Shown in pieces: positions 1 to 8,422 of a stretch of DNA of 64,000 nt. This stretch comes from Agrobacterium sp. a22-2. Lineage in GTDB: Bacteria; Pseudomonadota; Alphaproteobacteria; Rhizobiales; Rhizobiaceae. The stretch spans positions 62,001 through 126,000 of the forward strand of contig NZ_JAAXMM010000002.1 in NCBI RefSeq assembly GCF_012276985.1. The letters run 5' to 3'. The notes under the pieces were generated by a model. The model was not told where the DNA came from and did not search any database. It saw only the letters and a list, made by a program, of their open reading frames with translations. The position numbers were made by a program, and so were the translations under genes. Each line of letters starts with the position of its first letter. Within the stretch, counting starts at the first letter, position 1.

Positions 1-1
1 C

Positions 2-1051
2 TTTATTCCGCTGCCCTTCGTCGTCTCGCTGTTTCTGCTGACCTTCCTCATCCGGATGATCCGGCGATCGGATGACCACGGTCGGGAGAACCGTGCCTTC
101 CTGCTTCTGGTCGCGGTCTATGCCTGCCAGTCGGTGCTGGTCGGCCTGCGCTGGGGCTATGGCCTGACGGAGATCGTCCCGGTGTTGGCGGTCATGGCGA
201 CGCTCATTCCGCCGCTTGCCTATCTGGCCTTCAAGGGACTTGCCGGCGATGGCCGGGAGCTATCGCTGCGCACCAGTTGGCCGCATCTGCTTCCCTGCCT
301 TGCGGCGATTTTGATGTTCATCTTCGCGCGGGAACCGATCGATCTGCTGATCATCCTCGATTTTTTCGCCTATGGGGTGGCTCTGCTGTGGTTTGGCCGC
401 AACGGACCGGACGGCCTGGCGGCCTCGCGGCTCGATGGCGTGCTGCGGTCCTATCGCGCCCTGCAACTGACCGCCTTCGCGCTGATCGGCTCGGCCCTTT
501 CCGATATTGCCATCGGTCTCGACGTGATGTGGGGCGATGGCCGGCATGCAGCGTGGCTGGTTTCCGGCGGGACGGCGCTGGTGCTGCTATTGCTCGGCAT
601 CGCTGCCTCCGCCACCGAACCGAGTCTGCCGGCTGACGAGACCCCGGAGAACGAGACCCTCGACGGCGGCGCTGAAAATGTGCCGGCGAGCCAGGCGGAC
701 GCCGAAATCGCCGGCGCGGTCGATGCCCTGATGCAGGCACGGCAACTCTACCGCGATCTCGATCTGAACCTGGGAAAGCTGGCGCGGCGCCTGCATCTGC
801 CGGCCCGCAGCGTTTCCAACGCCATCAACCGCATCCACGGCATGAGCGTCTCGCAATATGTCAACAATTACCGGATTGCCGAAGCGCAACGGCTGTTGTC
901 ATCGACCGACGAGCCGGTGACCCGCATCATCTTCGACGCCGGCTTCCTCACCAAATCGAATTTCAATCGCGAGTTCCTGCGGGTGACGGGTTTGAGCCCG
1001 ACGGCCTGGCGGCGGCTGTATCAGCGGTCAGACGAAGCCGAGGCCGCCTGA
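2..1051 (+). CDS. AraC-family transcriptional regulator with membrane N-terminus (5' partial)
   Basis: The frame is open from the first bases of the window, so the start lies outside it. About 350 residues are visible. The first ~190 are strongly hydrophobic with several likely membrane helices (for example FIPLPFVVSLFLLTFLI and LLVAVYACQSVLVGL). An acidic linker follows, then a C-terminal AraC-type DNA-binding domain with two helix-turn-helix units, LNLGKLARRLHLPARSVS and FDAGFLTKSNFNREFLRVTG, ending in the usual GLSPTAWRRLY. Regulators of this build sit in the inner membrane and presumably sense a membrane or periplasmic signal. The target is unknown; the next gene is on the other strand, so no operon partner is visible. 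Confidence 0.85.
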   Translation, partial: FIPLPFVVSLFLLTFLIRMIRRSDDHGRENRAFLLLVAVYACQSVLVGLRWGYGLTEIVPVLAVMATLIPPLAYLAFKGLAGDGRELSLRTSWPHLLPCLAAILMFIFAREPIDLLIILDFFAYGVALLWFGRNGPDGLAASRLDGVLRSYRALQLTAFALIGSALSDIAIGLDVMWGDGRHAAWLVSGGTALVLLLLGIAASATEPSLPADETPENETLDGGAENVPASQADAEIAGAVDALMQARQLYRDLDLNLGKLARRLHLPARSVSNAINRIHGMSVSQYVNNYRIAEAQRLLSSTDEPVTRIIFDAGFLTKSNFNREFLRVTGLSPTAWRRLYQRSDEAEAA

Positions 1052-1084
1052 GCGCGCCGCCCCGGCGGTGGCGGCAAGCCGCGC

Positions 1085-2029
1085 TCAGCTGCCGATATGC
1101 CGCTCGCCGCGCTTCTTGGCGAGATCAATCTGCTTCTGGCGCTGGCGATAACGCAGCCGGTCTTCTTCCGAGCGCTCATGATAGCAATGCGGGCAGGAGA
1201 CGCCGGCCTCGTAGAGCGGGGAGGCGATCTCCTCTGCGGTGATCGGGTTGCGGCAGGCGTGGCAGAGCAGGTGATTGCCTTCCTTCAGGCCATGGGTCAC
1301 CGAGACGCGTTCGTCGAAGACGAAGCAGGCGCCGTCCCACAAGCTCTGTTCCTCCGGCACTTCCTCCAGATATTTCAGGATGCCGCCCTTCAGGTGGTAG
1401 ACCTCCTCGAAACCCTGCTGCTTCATGAAGGCGGTCGCCTTTTCGCAGCGGATGCCGCCGGTGCAATACATGGCGATCTTCGGCTTGTTGTGCAGGCCGG
1501 CATTGTTCTTCACCCAGTCGGGAAATTCCCTGAACGTCTTGGTGTTCGGATCGATCGCGCCGCGGAAAATGCCGATCGCCGTCTCGTAATCGTTGCGGGT
1601 GTCGATCAGGATGGTCTCCGGATCGGAGATAAGCTCGTTCCAGTCTTTTGCATCGACATAGGTGCCGACGATCTTGTTGGGGTCGATATCCTCGACGCCC
1701 ATGGTGACGATTTCCTTCTTCGGCTTCACCTTCATGCGCAAGAAGGGCATTTTGGAAGCGCGGCTTTCCTTGTGCTCCAGCTTGCTGAATTCGGGCTGGG
1801 CGCGCAGAAAGGTCAAAACCTTGGCGATGGCGGCGTCCGTGCCGGCAATCGTGCCGTTGATGCCCTCATGGGCCAGAAGCAGCGTGCCTTTCACCCCTTC
1901 CGCCTTGCACAGCGCGTCCAGCGGTTCGCGAAAGTTCTCGAACCGTGGAAAATGGGCGAAGTGATAGAGCGCGGCAACGCAGAACGCGCCGCCCTCTTCG
2001 TGGCGAGGGGCTTGTAGATTGTCTGTCAT
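1085..2029 (-). CDS. trhO: tRNA uridine(34) hydroxylase TrhO (rhodanese family, UPF0176/YceA)
   Basis: 314 residues, the usual length of the family. An N-terminal acylphosphatase-like region carries [18 protein letters not shown], typical of TrhO. The rhodanese domain spans about residues 120-230 and has the loop [10 protein letters not shown] (Cys189 and Cys195). A C-terminal segment holds two CxxC pairs (CHAC, CPHC), a likely zinc site. TrhO uses prephenate-independent, oxygen-dependent chemistry to make 5-hydroxyuridine at the wobble position of tRNAs, a step toward cmo5U/mo5U. The start is the ATG whose reverse complement ends at 2029. It lies 124 bp downstream of the VOC gene on the same strand, with no obvious coupling. 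Confidence 0.93.
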   Translation of the reverse strand: MTDNLQAPRHEEGGAFCVAALYHFAHFPRFENFREPLDALCKAEGVKGTLLLAHEGINGTIAGTDAAIAKVLTFLRAQPEFSKLEHKESRASKMPFLRMKVKPKKEIVTMGVEDIDPNKIVGTYVDAKDWNELISDPETILIDTRNDYETAIGIFRGAIDPNTKTFREFPDWVKNNAGLHNKPKIAMYCTGGIRCEKATAFMKQQGFEEVYHLKGGILKYLEEVPEEQSLWDGACFVFDERVSVTHGLKEGNHLLCHACRNPITAEEIASPLYEAGVSCPHCYHERSEEDRLRYRQRQKQIDLAKKRGERHIGS

Positions 2030-2153
2030 GAGGCTGGAAATACTGCCTCAGCCGCTGCCGTGCAACGCATTTTCGCTTGGTCGATGAAGTTTGAAATTCG
2101 TCAAATCCACGGACCATGCTGCCGCGTGACGGCTGCGGCCGAAGCAATGCCGG

Positions 2154-2519
2154 TCAGACGGGTGGGGTGAAGACGCGGATGCGATGGCCGTCCGGGTCGG
2201 CGATGGTGAAGGTCCGGCCGAATTCCGCCGTGACCGGGGCCTGCAGCACCGTTACGCCCTGCGCCTTCCACGCCGCGTGGGTTTCATCGACCAGAGCGGC
2301 GTTTGCCGCCCGGATCGCCAGTTCGCAGCCGCCGCCGGTCAGCGTGGCGGCCGGTTCGACCGTCGCCCGCGACCAGAGCCCCAGCACCAGGCCGCCGGGC
2401 AGGACAAAGAGTGCGAAGGTCTCGGACAGTTCGGCCGGGGCAAAGCCGAAGAGGCGTTCGTAAAAGGCGGCGCTGGTTGCGGGCTTGTCGACATAAAGGA
2501 TGGTCATGGTCGGCGTCAT
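2154..2519 (-). CDS. VOC-superfamily (glyoxalase/bleomycin-resistance-like) protein
   Basis: 121 residues. The frame stays open upstream to 2591, but a GGAG ribosome site seven bases before the ATG at 2519 (protein start MTPTMTILYVDKP) fixes the start. The sequence ILYVDKPATSAAFYERLFGF is the first beta-alpha-beta unit of a VOC domain, and FTIADPDGHRIRVFTP is the typical C-terminal end. VOC proteins are metal-dependent lyases or dioxygenases, or resistance and ligand-binding proteins; the substrate cannot be read from the sequence. It follows the WYL regulator gene by 78 bp on the same strand, and such regulator-VOC pairs are common, so the regulator may control it. Confidence 0.85.
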   Translation of the reverse strand: MTPTMTILYVDKPATSAAFYERLFGFAPAELSETFALFVLPGGLVLGLWSRATVEPAATLTGGGCELAIRAANAALVDETHAAWKAQGVTVLQAPVTAEFGRTFTIADPDGHRIRVFTPPV

Positions 2520-2597
2520 CGTCAATCTCCTTGGGTTCGTCCGGAAGTTCTCTCCGGGGACGAGAGGGAGATTAGTGGGCGATGCTGCCAATTTCTG

Positions 2598-3299
2598 TCA
2601 GTATGGTTGCTGCAAATCGGTAATGCCCTGCTCCTGCCGCCATTCCTTCAGCAATTGCAGGCGGCGGCGCGGATAGCGCAGATCGATCGGTTCCAGCACG
2701 GTAATACGGTCGGTGCGGAAATGGCGAAAGGCGGCGCGCGTCTCGCACCAGGCGATGAGGACCCGCAGCTTTTCGAAATAGCCAAGCGCGACCGGCCAGA
2801 CGATGCGCTCGCTGAGGTCTCCCTTCGCGTCGGCATAGGCGATCTTCAGCTTCTGTTCGCCGCGGATGGCCTGTCGGATTGCCGGGACGTCGATGGTGCC
2901 ATCATCGATGCGGTCTGCCGGTCCGACCAGCAGGCCGGAGGTCTGCAAATGATCCTTGAGATCGGCCGGCAGCACCGCCTCGATCTTGGCCAGCGCATTG
3001 CGGGCGGCGTCGTGCAACTGGCTGTCGGCGCGCTTGGCGACCCAGCGCGAGCCCAGTACCAGGGCCTCGATTTCCTCAAGCGAGAACATCAGTGGCGGCA
3101 GCATATAGCCGGGGCGCAGGATATAGCCGACGCCCGGCTCGCCCTCGATATCGGCGCCCTGGGCCTGCAGGGTGGCGATGTCGCGATAGAGCGTGCGCAG
3201 CGAAATGCCCAGTTCCTCGGCCAGCATCTGCCCGCTGACGGCGCGGCGATGGCGGCGCAGTGCCTGGAGAAGATCGAGCAATCGTTCGGAACGGGACAT
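2598..3299 (-). CDS. YafY-type transcriptional regulator (HTH_11 + WYL domain)
   Basis: 233 residues. The N-terminus MSRSERLLDLLQALRRHRR and the following LAEELGISLRTLYRDIATLQ form a DeoR/HTH_11 winged helix (residues 1-60). The second half is a WYL sensor domain with LKIAYADAKGDLSERIVWP and the typical FEKLRVLIAWCETRAAFRHF. A GGAAG ribosome site precedes the ATG at 3299. WYL domains bind ligands such as nucleotides or small metabolites and switch the attached DNA-binding domain. The VOC-protein gene follows on the same strand and is the likely target or operon partner. Confidence 0.88.
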   Translation of the reverse strand: MSRSERLLDLLQALRRHRRAVSGQMLAEELGISLRTLYRDIATLQAQGADIEGEPGVGYILRPGYMLPPLMFSLEEIEALVLGSRWVAKRADSQLHDAARNALAKIEAVLPADLKDHLQTSGLLVGPADRIDDGTIDVPAIRQAIRGEQKLKIAYADAKGDLSERIVWPVALGYFEKLRVLIAWCETRAAFRHFRTDRITVLEPIDLRYPRRRLQLLKEWRQEQGITDLQQPY

Positions 3300-3375
3300 T
3301 CACTTCCTCTACCCTATGAGACTGACAAAAAATGGCAGCATCGCGTAGAGTTGTCGATCGTCATGGGCGAGTCGG

Positions 3376-4287
3376 CTAGTCCCTTGCGGCCATCAACCAC
3401 AGGGTTTCGATCACGTCCGCCTCGTGCTCGGGATCGTAGGCGAAGACATCGTCGGCAAGCTGCATGGCGTCGCGGCGCAGCGCCTGCTGCTGGCGGATGA
3501 TGACGCCGAGCACCAGCGACAGATCTTCGCTGCCGCCGAGCATGTCGGGATGCAGGTCGAGAAGCTCGATGAGCAGGGACAGGTCGTGTTCGTGGCCGAG
3601 CGTGTCGACCAGATGCTTGGCCTCGGCCTGCCTGGCGCGCATGGCCGCCGGCCATAGGTCGCGCAACAGCGACAGATGCATCCAATAGGTCTGACCGGAT
3701 TTGCGCAGGCTGTGAAACACCTCGGCATGGGCGCTGTCGTGACAGCCGGCCAGCGCCGCCTTGGCCTTTTCCAAGCTCCGGCGCCAAGCCTTGGCCAGAA
3801 GCCGGCCGGCCTTGCGCGGGCTGTCGGGAAAGGTCTGGGCCTCGACGGCGGCGATGGCGGCGCGGCAGGTCTCGATGGCGGCCGCCACCTTGTCCGTCAG
3901 GTCGGTCTCGTCTGCCGCCACGCCGTCGCGGCGCTCGGTGAGGGTCTTGAGAGCGGCGGTAAGCGCACGCTCCTCCTCCGGCGTTTCGGCGTGGGCCTGC
4001 AGATAGGCAACGGTTTCGGTCAGCGCCGTGGCGTCGCGCACCAGCGACAGCGAGCGCGCCATATCCCGCAGCCTGGCATTCTCTTGGTCGGCGAAGTCCT
4101 TGTCGTTACGGGCGGCGAGGCGATAGAGCGCTCTTACCCGTTTGAATTTCTTGCGGGCCTCGTGGATCGCCTCGTGCAAGCCGTCCGGCTGCTCCTCGAA
4201 AGCGGATGTGGCCCGTTGCAATTGCTCGATGGCAATCCGCCTGATCTCGTCGGTGAAGTCGTGCGTCGGTTTAATGCGATAGGCCAT
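3376..4287 (-). CDS. CHAD domain protein
   Basis: 303 residues from MAYRIKPTHDF. The frame continues further upstream, but that part lies inside the CYTH gene in another frame. CHAD domains are helical bundles with conserved histidines and basic residues that bind polyphosphate; here they show as HEAIHEARKKFKRVRALYRL and, later, HSLRKSGQTYWMHLSLLR and LGHEHDLSLLIELL. The start overlaps the end of the upstream CYTH gene by 17 bp, indicating translational coupling. CYTH and CHAD are classic partners, so a role in polyphosphate or triphosphate metabolism is likely. The exact activity is unknown. Confidence 0.88.
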   Translation of the reverse strand: MAYRIKPTHDFTDEIRRIAIEQLQRATSAFEEQPDGLHEAIHEARKKFKRVRALYRLAARNDKDFADQENARLRDMARSLSLVRDATALTETVAYLQAHAETPEEERALTAALKTLTERRDGVAADETDLTDKVAAAIETCRAAIAAVEAQTFPDSPRKAGRLLAKAWRRSLEKAKAALAGCHDSAHAEVFHSLRKSGQTYWMHLSLLRDLWPAAMRARQAEAKHLVDTLGHEHDLSLLIELLDLHPDMLGGSEDLSLVLGVIIRQQQALRRDAMQLADDVFAYDPEHEADVIETLWLMAARD

Positions 4288-4759
4288 TTTTAAATTCCGT
4301 CGGAGATGTTTCGATTGCCAGCGACTGGTTGGAATAGCGCCGGTCGCCGGTGATCTCGGCGCCGAGCCAGGCGGGCCGGGCCGGATCGTCCGTCTCGCTT
4401 CGCATTTCCACCTCGGCGATGACGAGGCCCTGGTAGGCCCCCTCGAAGACATCCACTTCCCAGATGAACCCGCCATTTTCCACGGTGTGGCGGGTCTTCT
4501 CGATGACCCGGCCGATGGCCATGGTCATCAGTTCTTCGGCGTCTGTCAACGGAATGGGATATTCGAACTCGTCGCGCACCAACTGGCTCTGGCCGATCTT
4601 GATCGTCAGCATGGCAGAGGTGCCGTTGCGGGTGCGCACGCGCACCGAGCGGTCGTCCATGCTGGCAATATAGGCCTGGCGCATGGGCGTGGACGAGGTC
4701 GCAAGCGGGCGCCAGTCGTCGTTGAGAACCAGAAACTTACGCTCGATTTCCTTGGCCAT
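4271..4759 (-). CDS. CYTH domain protein, inorganic triphosphatase family
   Basis: 162 residues, a single CYTH domain. The N-terminal MAKEIERKFLV carries the ExExK signature (Glu4, Glu6, Lys8) that holds the metal-triphosphate complex in the tunnel fold. Further charged strand motifs are VRVRTRNGTSAMLTIK, EFEYPIP and WEVDVFEGAYQGLVIAEVE. Related bacterial enzymes hydrolyse inorganic triphosphate. It is the first gene of a two-gene unit with the CHAD gene, with overlapping ends. The upstream gap to the divergent eda gene (about 157 bp) must carry both promoters. Confidence 0.9.
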   Translation of the reverse strand: MAKEIERKFLVLNDDWRPLATSSTPMRQAYIASMDDRSVRVRTRNGTSAMLTIKIGQSQLVRDEFEYPIPLTDAEELMTMAIGRVIEKTRHTVENGGFIWEVDVFEGAYQGLVIAEVEMRSETDDPARPAWLGAEITGDRRYSNQSLAIETSPTEFKNGLSH

Positions 4760-4916
4760 GATCCGTTCCGCTCGATCCGAACTTTACGCTAACCTATCGT
4801 AATCATTCGAGGCGCGAAATCGCCTCAAGCGATATAGCGCGCATTTGTCTCGACAATGATGCAGCCTCGCGATAATCCTTGGCCAAATTCAATCGTTTTA
4901 AGAAGGGTGGACCGCC

Positions 4917-5555
4917 ATGGGGATGAAGACCGAGAAGCTCCTGTCCGTTTTGAAGCTGCAGCCGGTGGTACCGGTTCTGATCATCGAGGATGCCGCAACC
5001 GCCGTGCCGCTGGCCCGTGCGCTGGTGGCCGGCGGCTTGAAGGCGATCGAAATCACCATGCGCACCGCGGCAGCGCTCGACGCTGTCCGGCGCGTCGCCG
5101 ATGAAGTGGAAGGCGCCGTCGTCGGTGCCGGCACTATCCTCAATGCCGCCCATTTCCAGGCCGCCATCGATGCCGGTTCGCAATTCATCGTCAGCCCCGG
5201 CACGACGCAGGAACTGCTCGATGCTGCCCGCGGCTCCGACATTCCGCTTCTGCCGGGCGCGGCGACAGCGTCGGAAGTCATGGCGCTGCGCGAGGAAGGT
5301 TATGAGGTCTTGAAGTTCTTCCCGGCCGAACAGGCGGGTGGCGCGGCCTATCTCAAGGCGCTGTCCTCGCCGCTGGCCGGCACGCTGTTCTGCCCGACCG
5401 GCGGCATTTCCTTGAAGAACGCCAAAGACTACCTGTCGCTGCCGAACGTCGTTTGCGTCGGCGGTTCCTGGGTAGCGCCGAAGGAACTGGTTGCCGCGGG
5501 CGACTGGGCCGGCATCACCAAGCTGGCCGCAGAAGCCTGCGCCCTGGCCGGCTGA
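4917..5555 (+). CDS. eda: KDPG / 4-hydroxy-2-oxoglutarate aldolase
   Basis: 212 residues, the normal length for the class I KDPG aldolase. It cleaves 2-keto-3-deoxy-6-phosphogluconate to pyruvate and glyceraldehyde 3-phosphate in the Entner-Doudoroff pathway. The Schiff-base lysine lies in [13 protein letters not shown] (Lys133); the general-base glutamate lies in KAIEITMRT (Glu45) with Arg49 beside it; [18 protein letters not shown] and [10 protein letters not shown] are phosphate-binding and family segments. The start is supported by AGGGTGG six to seven bases upstream. No edd or zwf lies nearby. Paralogs acting on other 2-keto-3-deoxy acids (for example KDPGal) have the same motifs, so the substrate is not certain. 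Confidence 0.9.
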   Translation: MGMKTEKLLSVLKLQPVVPVLIIEDAATAVPLARALVAGGLKAIEITMRTAAALDAVRRVADEVEGAVVGAGTILNAAHFQAAIDAGSQFIVSPGTTQELLDAARGSDIPLLPGAATASEVMALREEGYEVLKFFPAEQAGGAAYLKALSSPLAGTLFCPTGGISLKNAKDYLSLPNVVCVGGSWVAPKELVAAGDWAGITKLAAEACALAG

Positions 5556-5573
5556 TCCCCCCAAACCGATCGG

Positions 5574-5592
5574 CCGGCTTGCCTGAAGCCGG
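5574..5592 (+). terminator. Possible weak terminator after eda
   Basis: CCGGCTT pairs with AAGCCGG over a 5-base loop, about 20 bases after the eda stop. Only a mixed CT-rich stretch follows rather than a T run, so termination is uncertain. Confidence 0.35.
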
Positions 5593-5668
5593 TCGCGTCT
5601 CTTTGCAATTCCCCTTCGCCGTTCCTATCTACCTTCCGACCTATCAAAACGGCCAGGAGATATGACGA

Positions 5669-6376
5669 ATGTTCGATGCGAAGAAGCTGCTTGATCAATT
5701 TCTCGGTTCGCAGGTGCCGATGGCAGGCGGTTCCGTGCGGCAGCGGGCAAGCGATGCAGTGCAGACGGCGAAAAACAATCCGCTGGCTGCTGGAGCGATC
5801 GTGGCGGCTGTTCTTGGCACGAAGACGGGCCGATCGCTGGCGGCCAATGCCCTGAAGATCGGCGGCATGGCGGCGATTGCCGGCCTTGGCTATGCGGCCT
5901 ACAAGAATTACAAGTCCGGCCAGCAGCCCGAGGCGTCGAACAGCGATCATCTGCCTGAACTGCCGGAGATCCTGCCGCCGCCGGCTGATTCGCCATTCAG
6001 CCTCGAAGCGCCGGCTGCCACCAACGACTTTGCCCTTGCCCTCGTGCGCGCCATGATCGCTGCTGCGAAAGCTGATGGTCATATCGACGCAGCCGAGCGC
6101 GCCAATATCATGGGCAAGGTACATCTGTCGGGCATCGGCGCGGAAGCGGAAGCCTTTATCGAGAGGGAATTGAGCGAGCCGACCGATATCGATGCGCTGG
6201 TCGCCGCTGCCGTGACCGAAGAGCAGAAGGTCGAGCTCTACACAGCATCACGGCTGGCTATCGATCCCGACACCCGTGCCGAGCGCGGCTACCTCGATCT
6301 GCTCGCCGGTCGTCTGGCCTTGCCGGATGCGCTGGTCGATCATATCGAGGCCACCGTCTCGGCCGCCAAGGTCTGA
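5669..6376 (+). CDS. DUF533 / YebE-family tellurite-resistance-TerB-like protein
   Basis: 235 residues. The N-terminal third has NPLAAGAIVAAVLGTKTGRS and ALKIGGMAAIAGLGYAAYKN, glycine- and alanine-rich hydrophobic stretches typical of DUF533, and probably membrane-associated. The C-terminal half (from about residue 115) resembles a TerB-like helical domain with ALVRAMIAAAKADGHID and VELYTASRLAIDPDTRAERG. The ribosome site AGGAG nine bases before the ATG supports the start. The family is found throughout proteobacteria and has no established function; the TerB similarity suggests a metal-binding or envelope-stress role. Confidence 0.8.
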   Translation: MFDAKKLLDQFLGSQVPMAGGSVRQRASDAVQTAKNNPLAAGAIVAAVLGTKTGRSLAANALKIGGMAAIAGLGYAAYKNYKSGQQPEASNSDHLPELPEILPPPADSPFSLEAPAATNDFALALVRAMIAAAKADGHIDAAERANIMGKVHLSGIGAEAEAFIERELSEPTDIDALVAAAVTEEQKVELYTASRLAIDPDTRAERGYLDLLAGRLALPDALVDHIEATVSAAKV

Positions 6377-6447
6377 TCCGCGGTTTTGCCGCTCGGTGAT
6401 GGCCGGTTGCCTTTGCAGGGCGGCTGGCCTAATCCTCTGACGATGAG

Positions 6448-7155
6448 ATGTCAGGGATGAACATGCGCGATCTTTCCACCTTCAAGGGCTGCCCGGCCCC
6501 CAAGCCGGTCAACCTGTCCGGCCGTTTCGTCACCATCGAGCCCTATGACCGGGACCTGCATCTGCAGGATCTGTGGGACGGGCTTGGCGGCATGGCGATC
6601 AATCCGCTGCTCACCTATTTCAGCAATGACGATTTCGGCGGGGTCGAGGATTTCGGCGCCTGGCTCGACGCCATGAAAAAGGGCGGCTGGATCACCCATG
6701 TGTTCCGCAACAAGGCGACCGGGCAGATCGTCGGCATGGCCAATTACATGCGCGCCGATCCGGCCAATGGGGTGGTTGAGATCGGCGGCGTGGCGCATGG
6801 GCCGGCGATGAGCCGCTCGCCGCTGTCCACCGAAGTGCATTATCTGATGGCCAAGCACGTCTTCGAGGATCTCGGCTACCGCCGCTACGAATGGAAATGC
6901 CACAACGACAACCAGCCAAGCAAGACGACGGCCCTGCGCTACGGTTTCACTTTCGAAGGCGTGTTTCGCCAGCACATGATTTCCAAAGGCGGCAATCGCG
7001 ACACGGCCTGGTTCTCGATCATCGACAGCGAATGGCCTGTGGTGAATGCGGCGTTCGAAGCCTGGCTTGCGCCGGATAATTTTGATGACAAGGGCCAGCA
7101 GGTCCGCCGGCTGGAGGATATCCGGGCCGGAATGAAGGCCGGAGCACAATCATGA
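6448..7155 (+). CDS. GNAT-family N-acetyltransferase (RimJ/RimL-like)
   Basis: 235 residues. The fold begins at GRFVTIEPYDRD, with GQIVGMANYMRADPANGVVEI (strands 3-4) and VFEDLGYRRYEWKCHNDNQ then TTALRYGFTFEGVFRQHMI, the typical acetyl-CoA and C-terminal region of RimJ/RimL-type enzymes that acetylate protein N-termini or small amines. Three in-frame ATGs lie close together (6448, 6457, 6463), so the exact start is uncertain. The stop overlaps the next ATG (ATGA), coupling it to the small membrane protein gene. The substrate is unknown. Confidence 0.85.
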   Translation: MSGMNMRDLSTFKGCPAPKPVNLSGRFVTIEPYDRDLHLQDLWDGLGGMAINPLLTYFSNDDFGGVEDFGAWLDAMKKGGWITHVFRNKATGQIVGMANYMRADPANGVVEIGGVAHGPAMSRSPLSTEVHYLMAKHVFEDLGYRRYEWKCHNDNQPSKTTALRYGFTFEGVFRQHMISKGGNRDTAWFSIIDSEWPVVNAAFEAWLAPDNFDDKGQQVRRLEDIRAGMKAGAQS

Positions 7156-7370
7156 GCAATTCCAGCAACGACCGCTCCTCGGCCATAGCCGCGGCCGTCA
7201 TCCTGATCGGCGTCGGCGTCCTGCTGTTCGTGATGCCGAAAATCGTGATGTGGATCGCCCAGTTTTCGACAATCCTGGCCGCGGCCTTCGGCTCGGTGGT
7301 TGTCCTGTCGTTCTTCGTGATCTTCTGGTTCCGCGCCCGCTATCAGCGCCGCCACAAGATTCAGGACTGA
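7152..7370 (+). CDS. Small two-helix membrane protein, unknown function
   Basis: 72 residues. Two hydrophobic segments, AAVILIGVGVLLFVMPKIVM and AAAFGSVVVLSFFVIFWF, are followed by a basic tail RARYQRRHKIQD, giving a small inner-membrane hairpin protein. Its ATG overlaps the acetyltransferase stop, so it is very likely translated. Its 3' end overlaps the end of the convergent nickel transporter gene by 10 bp. I do not recognise a family. Confidence 0.7.
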   Translation: MSNSSNDRSSAIAAAVILIGVGVLLFVMPKIVMWIAQFSTILAAAFGSVVVLSFFVIFWFRARYQRRHKIQD

Positions 7371-8422
7371 AGGGCGGCCGCCAGCAGCAGGGCGCCCATA
7401 ACAATGACCAGCAGGGCGCCGGCAATTTCGAGCCCTGTGGCCACCCGCCGGGCCGTCGGCGACCCCGGTCCGGACAGACGCACGGCAATGTCCTTGGCCG
7501 TCACGGCAATGGCGGCGAGCGCTGAGACGGTGATCGCCGTTCCGACCGCCATGGCAAAGACCGACAAAACGCCACCGAGATAAAGCCCGTTCAGCAGCGC
7601 GAAGGTCATGACCAGCAACGCGCCGGAACAGGGCCTGAGGCCGACGGCGATGACGGCCGACCACGCTTCGCGCAGCCGGAAATCCGGCGCAGCCAGCAGT
7701 TTCGGGTCCGGCAGATGGGTCATGCCGCAGTCGGGGCAGGTCGAACCGGGTGACAGGGCATCGTGGTCGTGGCTGATCGACACGGCCTGAAAGGTCAGGC
7801 CTGTGGTGCCCGTCCTGGCCGAGCCGGGTGTGGCATTGTCAAACAGGCCAGCGCTCACCGGCATCGCCAAACGGCGGGCGGGCGCCAAGCCCTTCAGCTT
7901 CTTGACCAGCAGCCAGACGCCGAAGGCGATGATCAGCCCAAAACTGGCGATTTCCATCGCCCGGGTGGCATCGGTCATGGAAATGGCCGTGCCGCGCAGC
8001 AGGAGATAGGCGAAGCCGACCAGCGCAATGGCGACGGCGCCCTGCAGCATGGCGGAGACGAAGGAGATGACGATGCCGCGCTTCAGTTCCGTTTCGTTGG
8101 CGATCATGTAGGACGAGATCACCGCCTTGCCATGGCCAGGCCCTGCGGCATGGAAGACGCCATAGGCAAAGGACAGGCCGATCAGGGTGGCGAGATGGGC
8201 GGGGTTGTCGCGCATGGCCTTCAGCGCGCCGGTCAGGGCGCGGTAGAAGGCCTGCTGGTTGGTGTTGATCCAGGCAAGCAGTCCGCCAAACGGGCCGGCG
8301 ACCTGGAAAGACGGCTCTGCCGTACCGATGCCGAGCGGCGATGCGGCATGGGCAAGGGTGGCGGACAGTCCCAGCAGAAGGCCGAGAGCCGCGATACGGG
8401 TGATCCTGCCCGCCGTCAGCAT
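7361..8422 (-). CDS. NicO-family nickel/cobalt transporter
   Basis: 353 residues. A signal-like hydrophobic N-terminus ending ATLAHA is followed by about six membrane helices. Family motifs are VFHAAGPGHGKAVISSYMI and VGLRPCSGALLVM, which in NicO/RcnA proteins form the metal path. A central loop contains HDHDALSPGSTCPDCGMTH, rich in His, Cys and Asp, a likely metal-binding loop. It overlaps the end of the DUF1007 gene by 7 bp. NicO proteins may import or export Ni2+/Co2+; the pairing with a periplasmic DUF1007 protein is the usual one for proteobacterial Ni/Co or Zn-linked systems. Direction of transport is not decidable here. Confidence 0.85.
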   Translation of the reverse strand: MLTAGRITRIAALGLLLGLSATLAHAASPLGIGTAEPSFQVAGPFGGLLAWINTNQQAFYRALTGALKAMRDNPAHLATLIGLSFAYGVFHAAGPGHGKAVISSYMIANETELKRGIVISFVSAMLQGAVAIALVGFAYLLLRGTAISMTDATRAMEIASFGLIIAFGVWLLVKKLKGLAPARRLAMPVSAGLFDNATPGSARTGTTGLTFQAVSISHDHDALSPGSTCPDCGMTHLPDPKLLAAPDFRLREAWSAVIAVGLRPCSGALLVMTFALLNGLYLGGVLSVFAMAVGTAITVSALAAIAVTAKDIAVRLSGPGSPTARRVATGLEIAGALLVIVMGALLLAAALQS

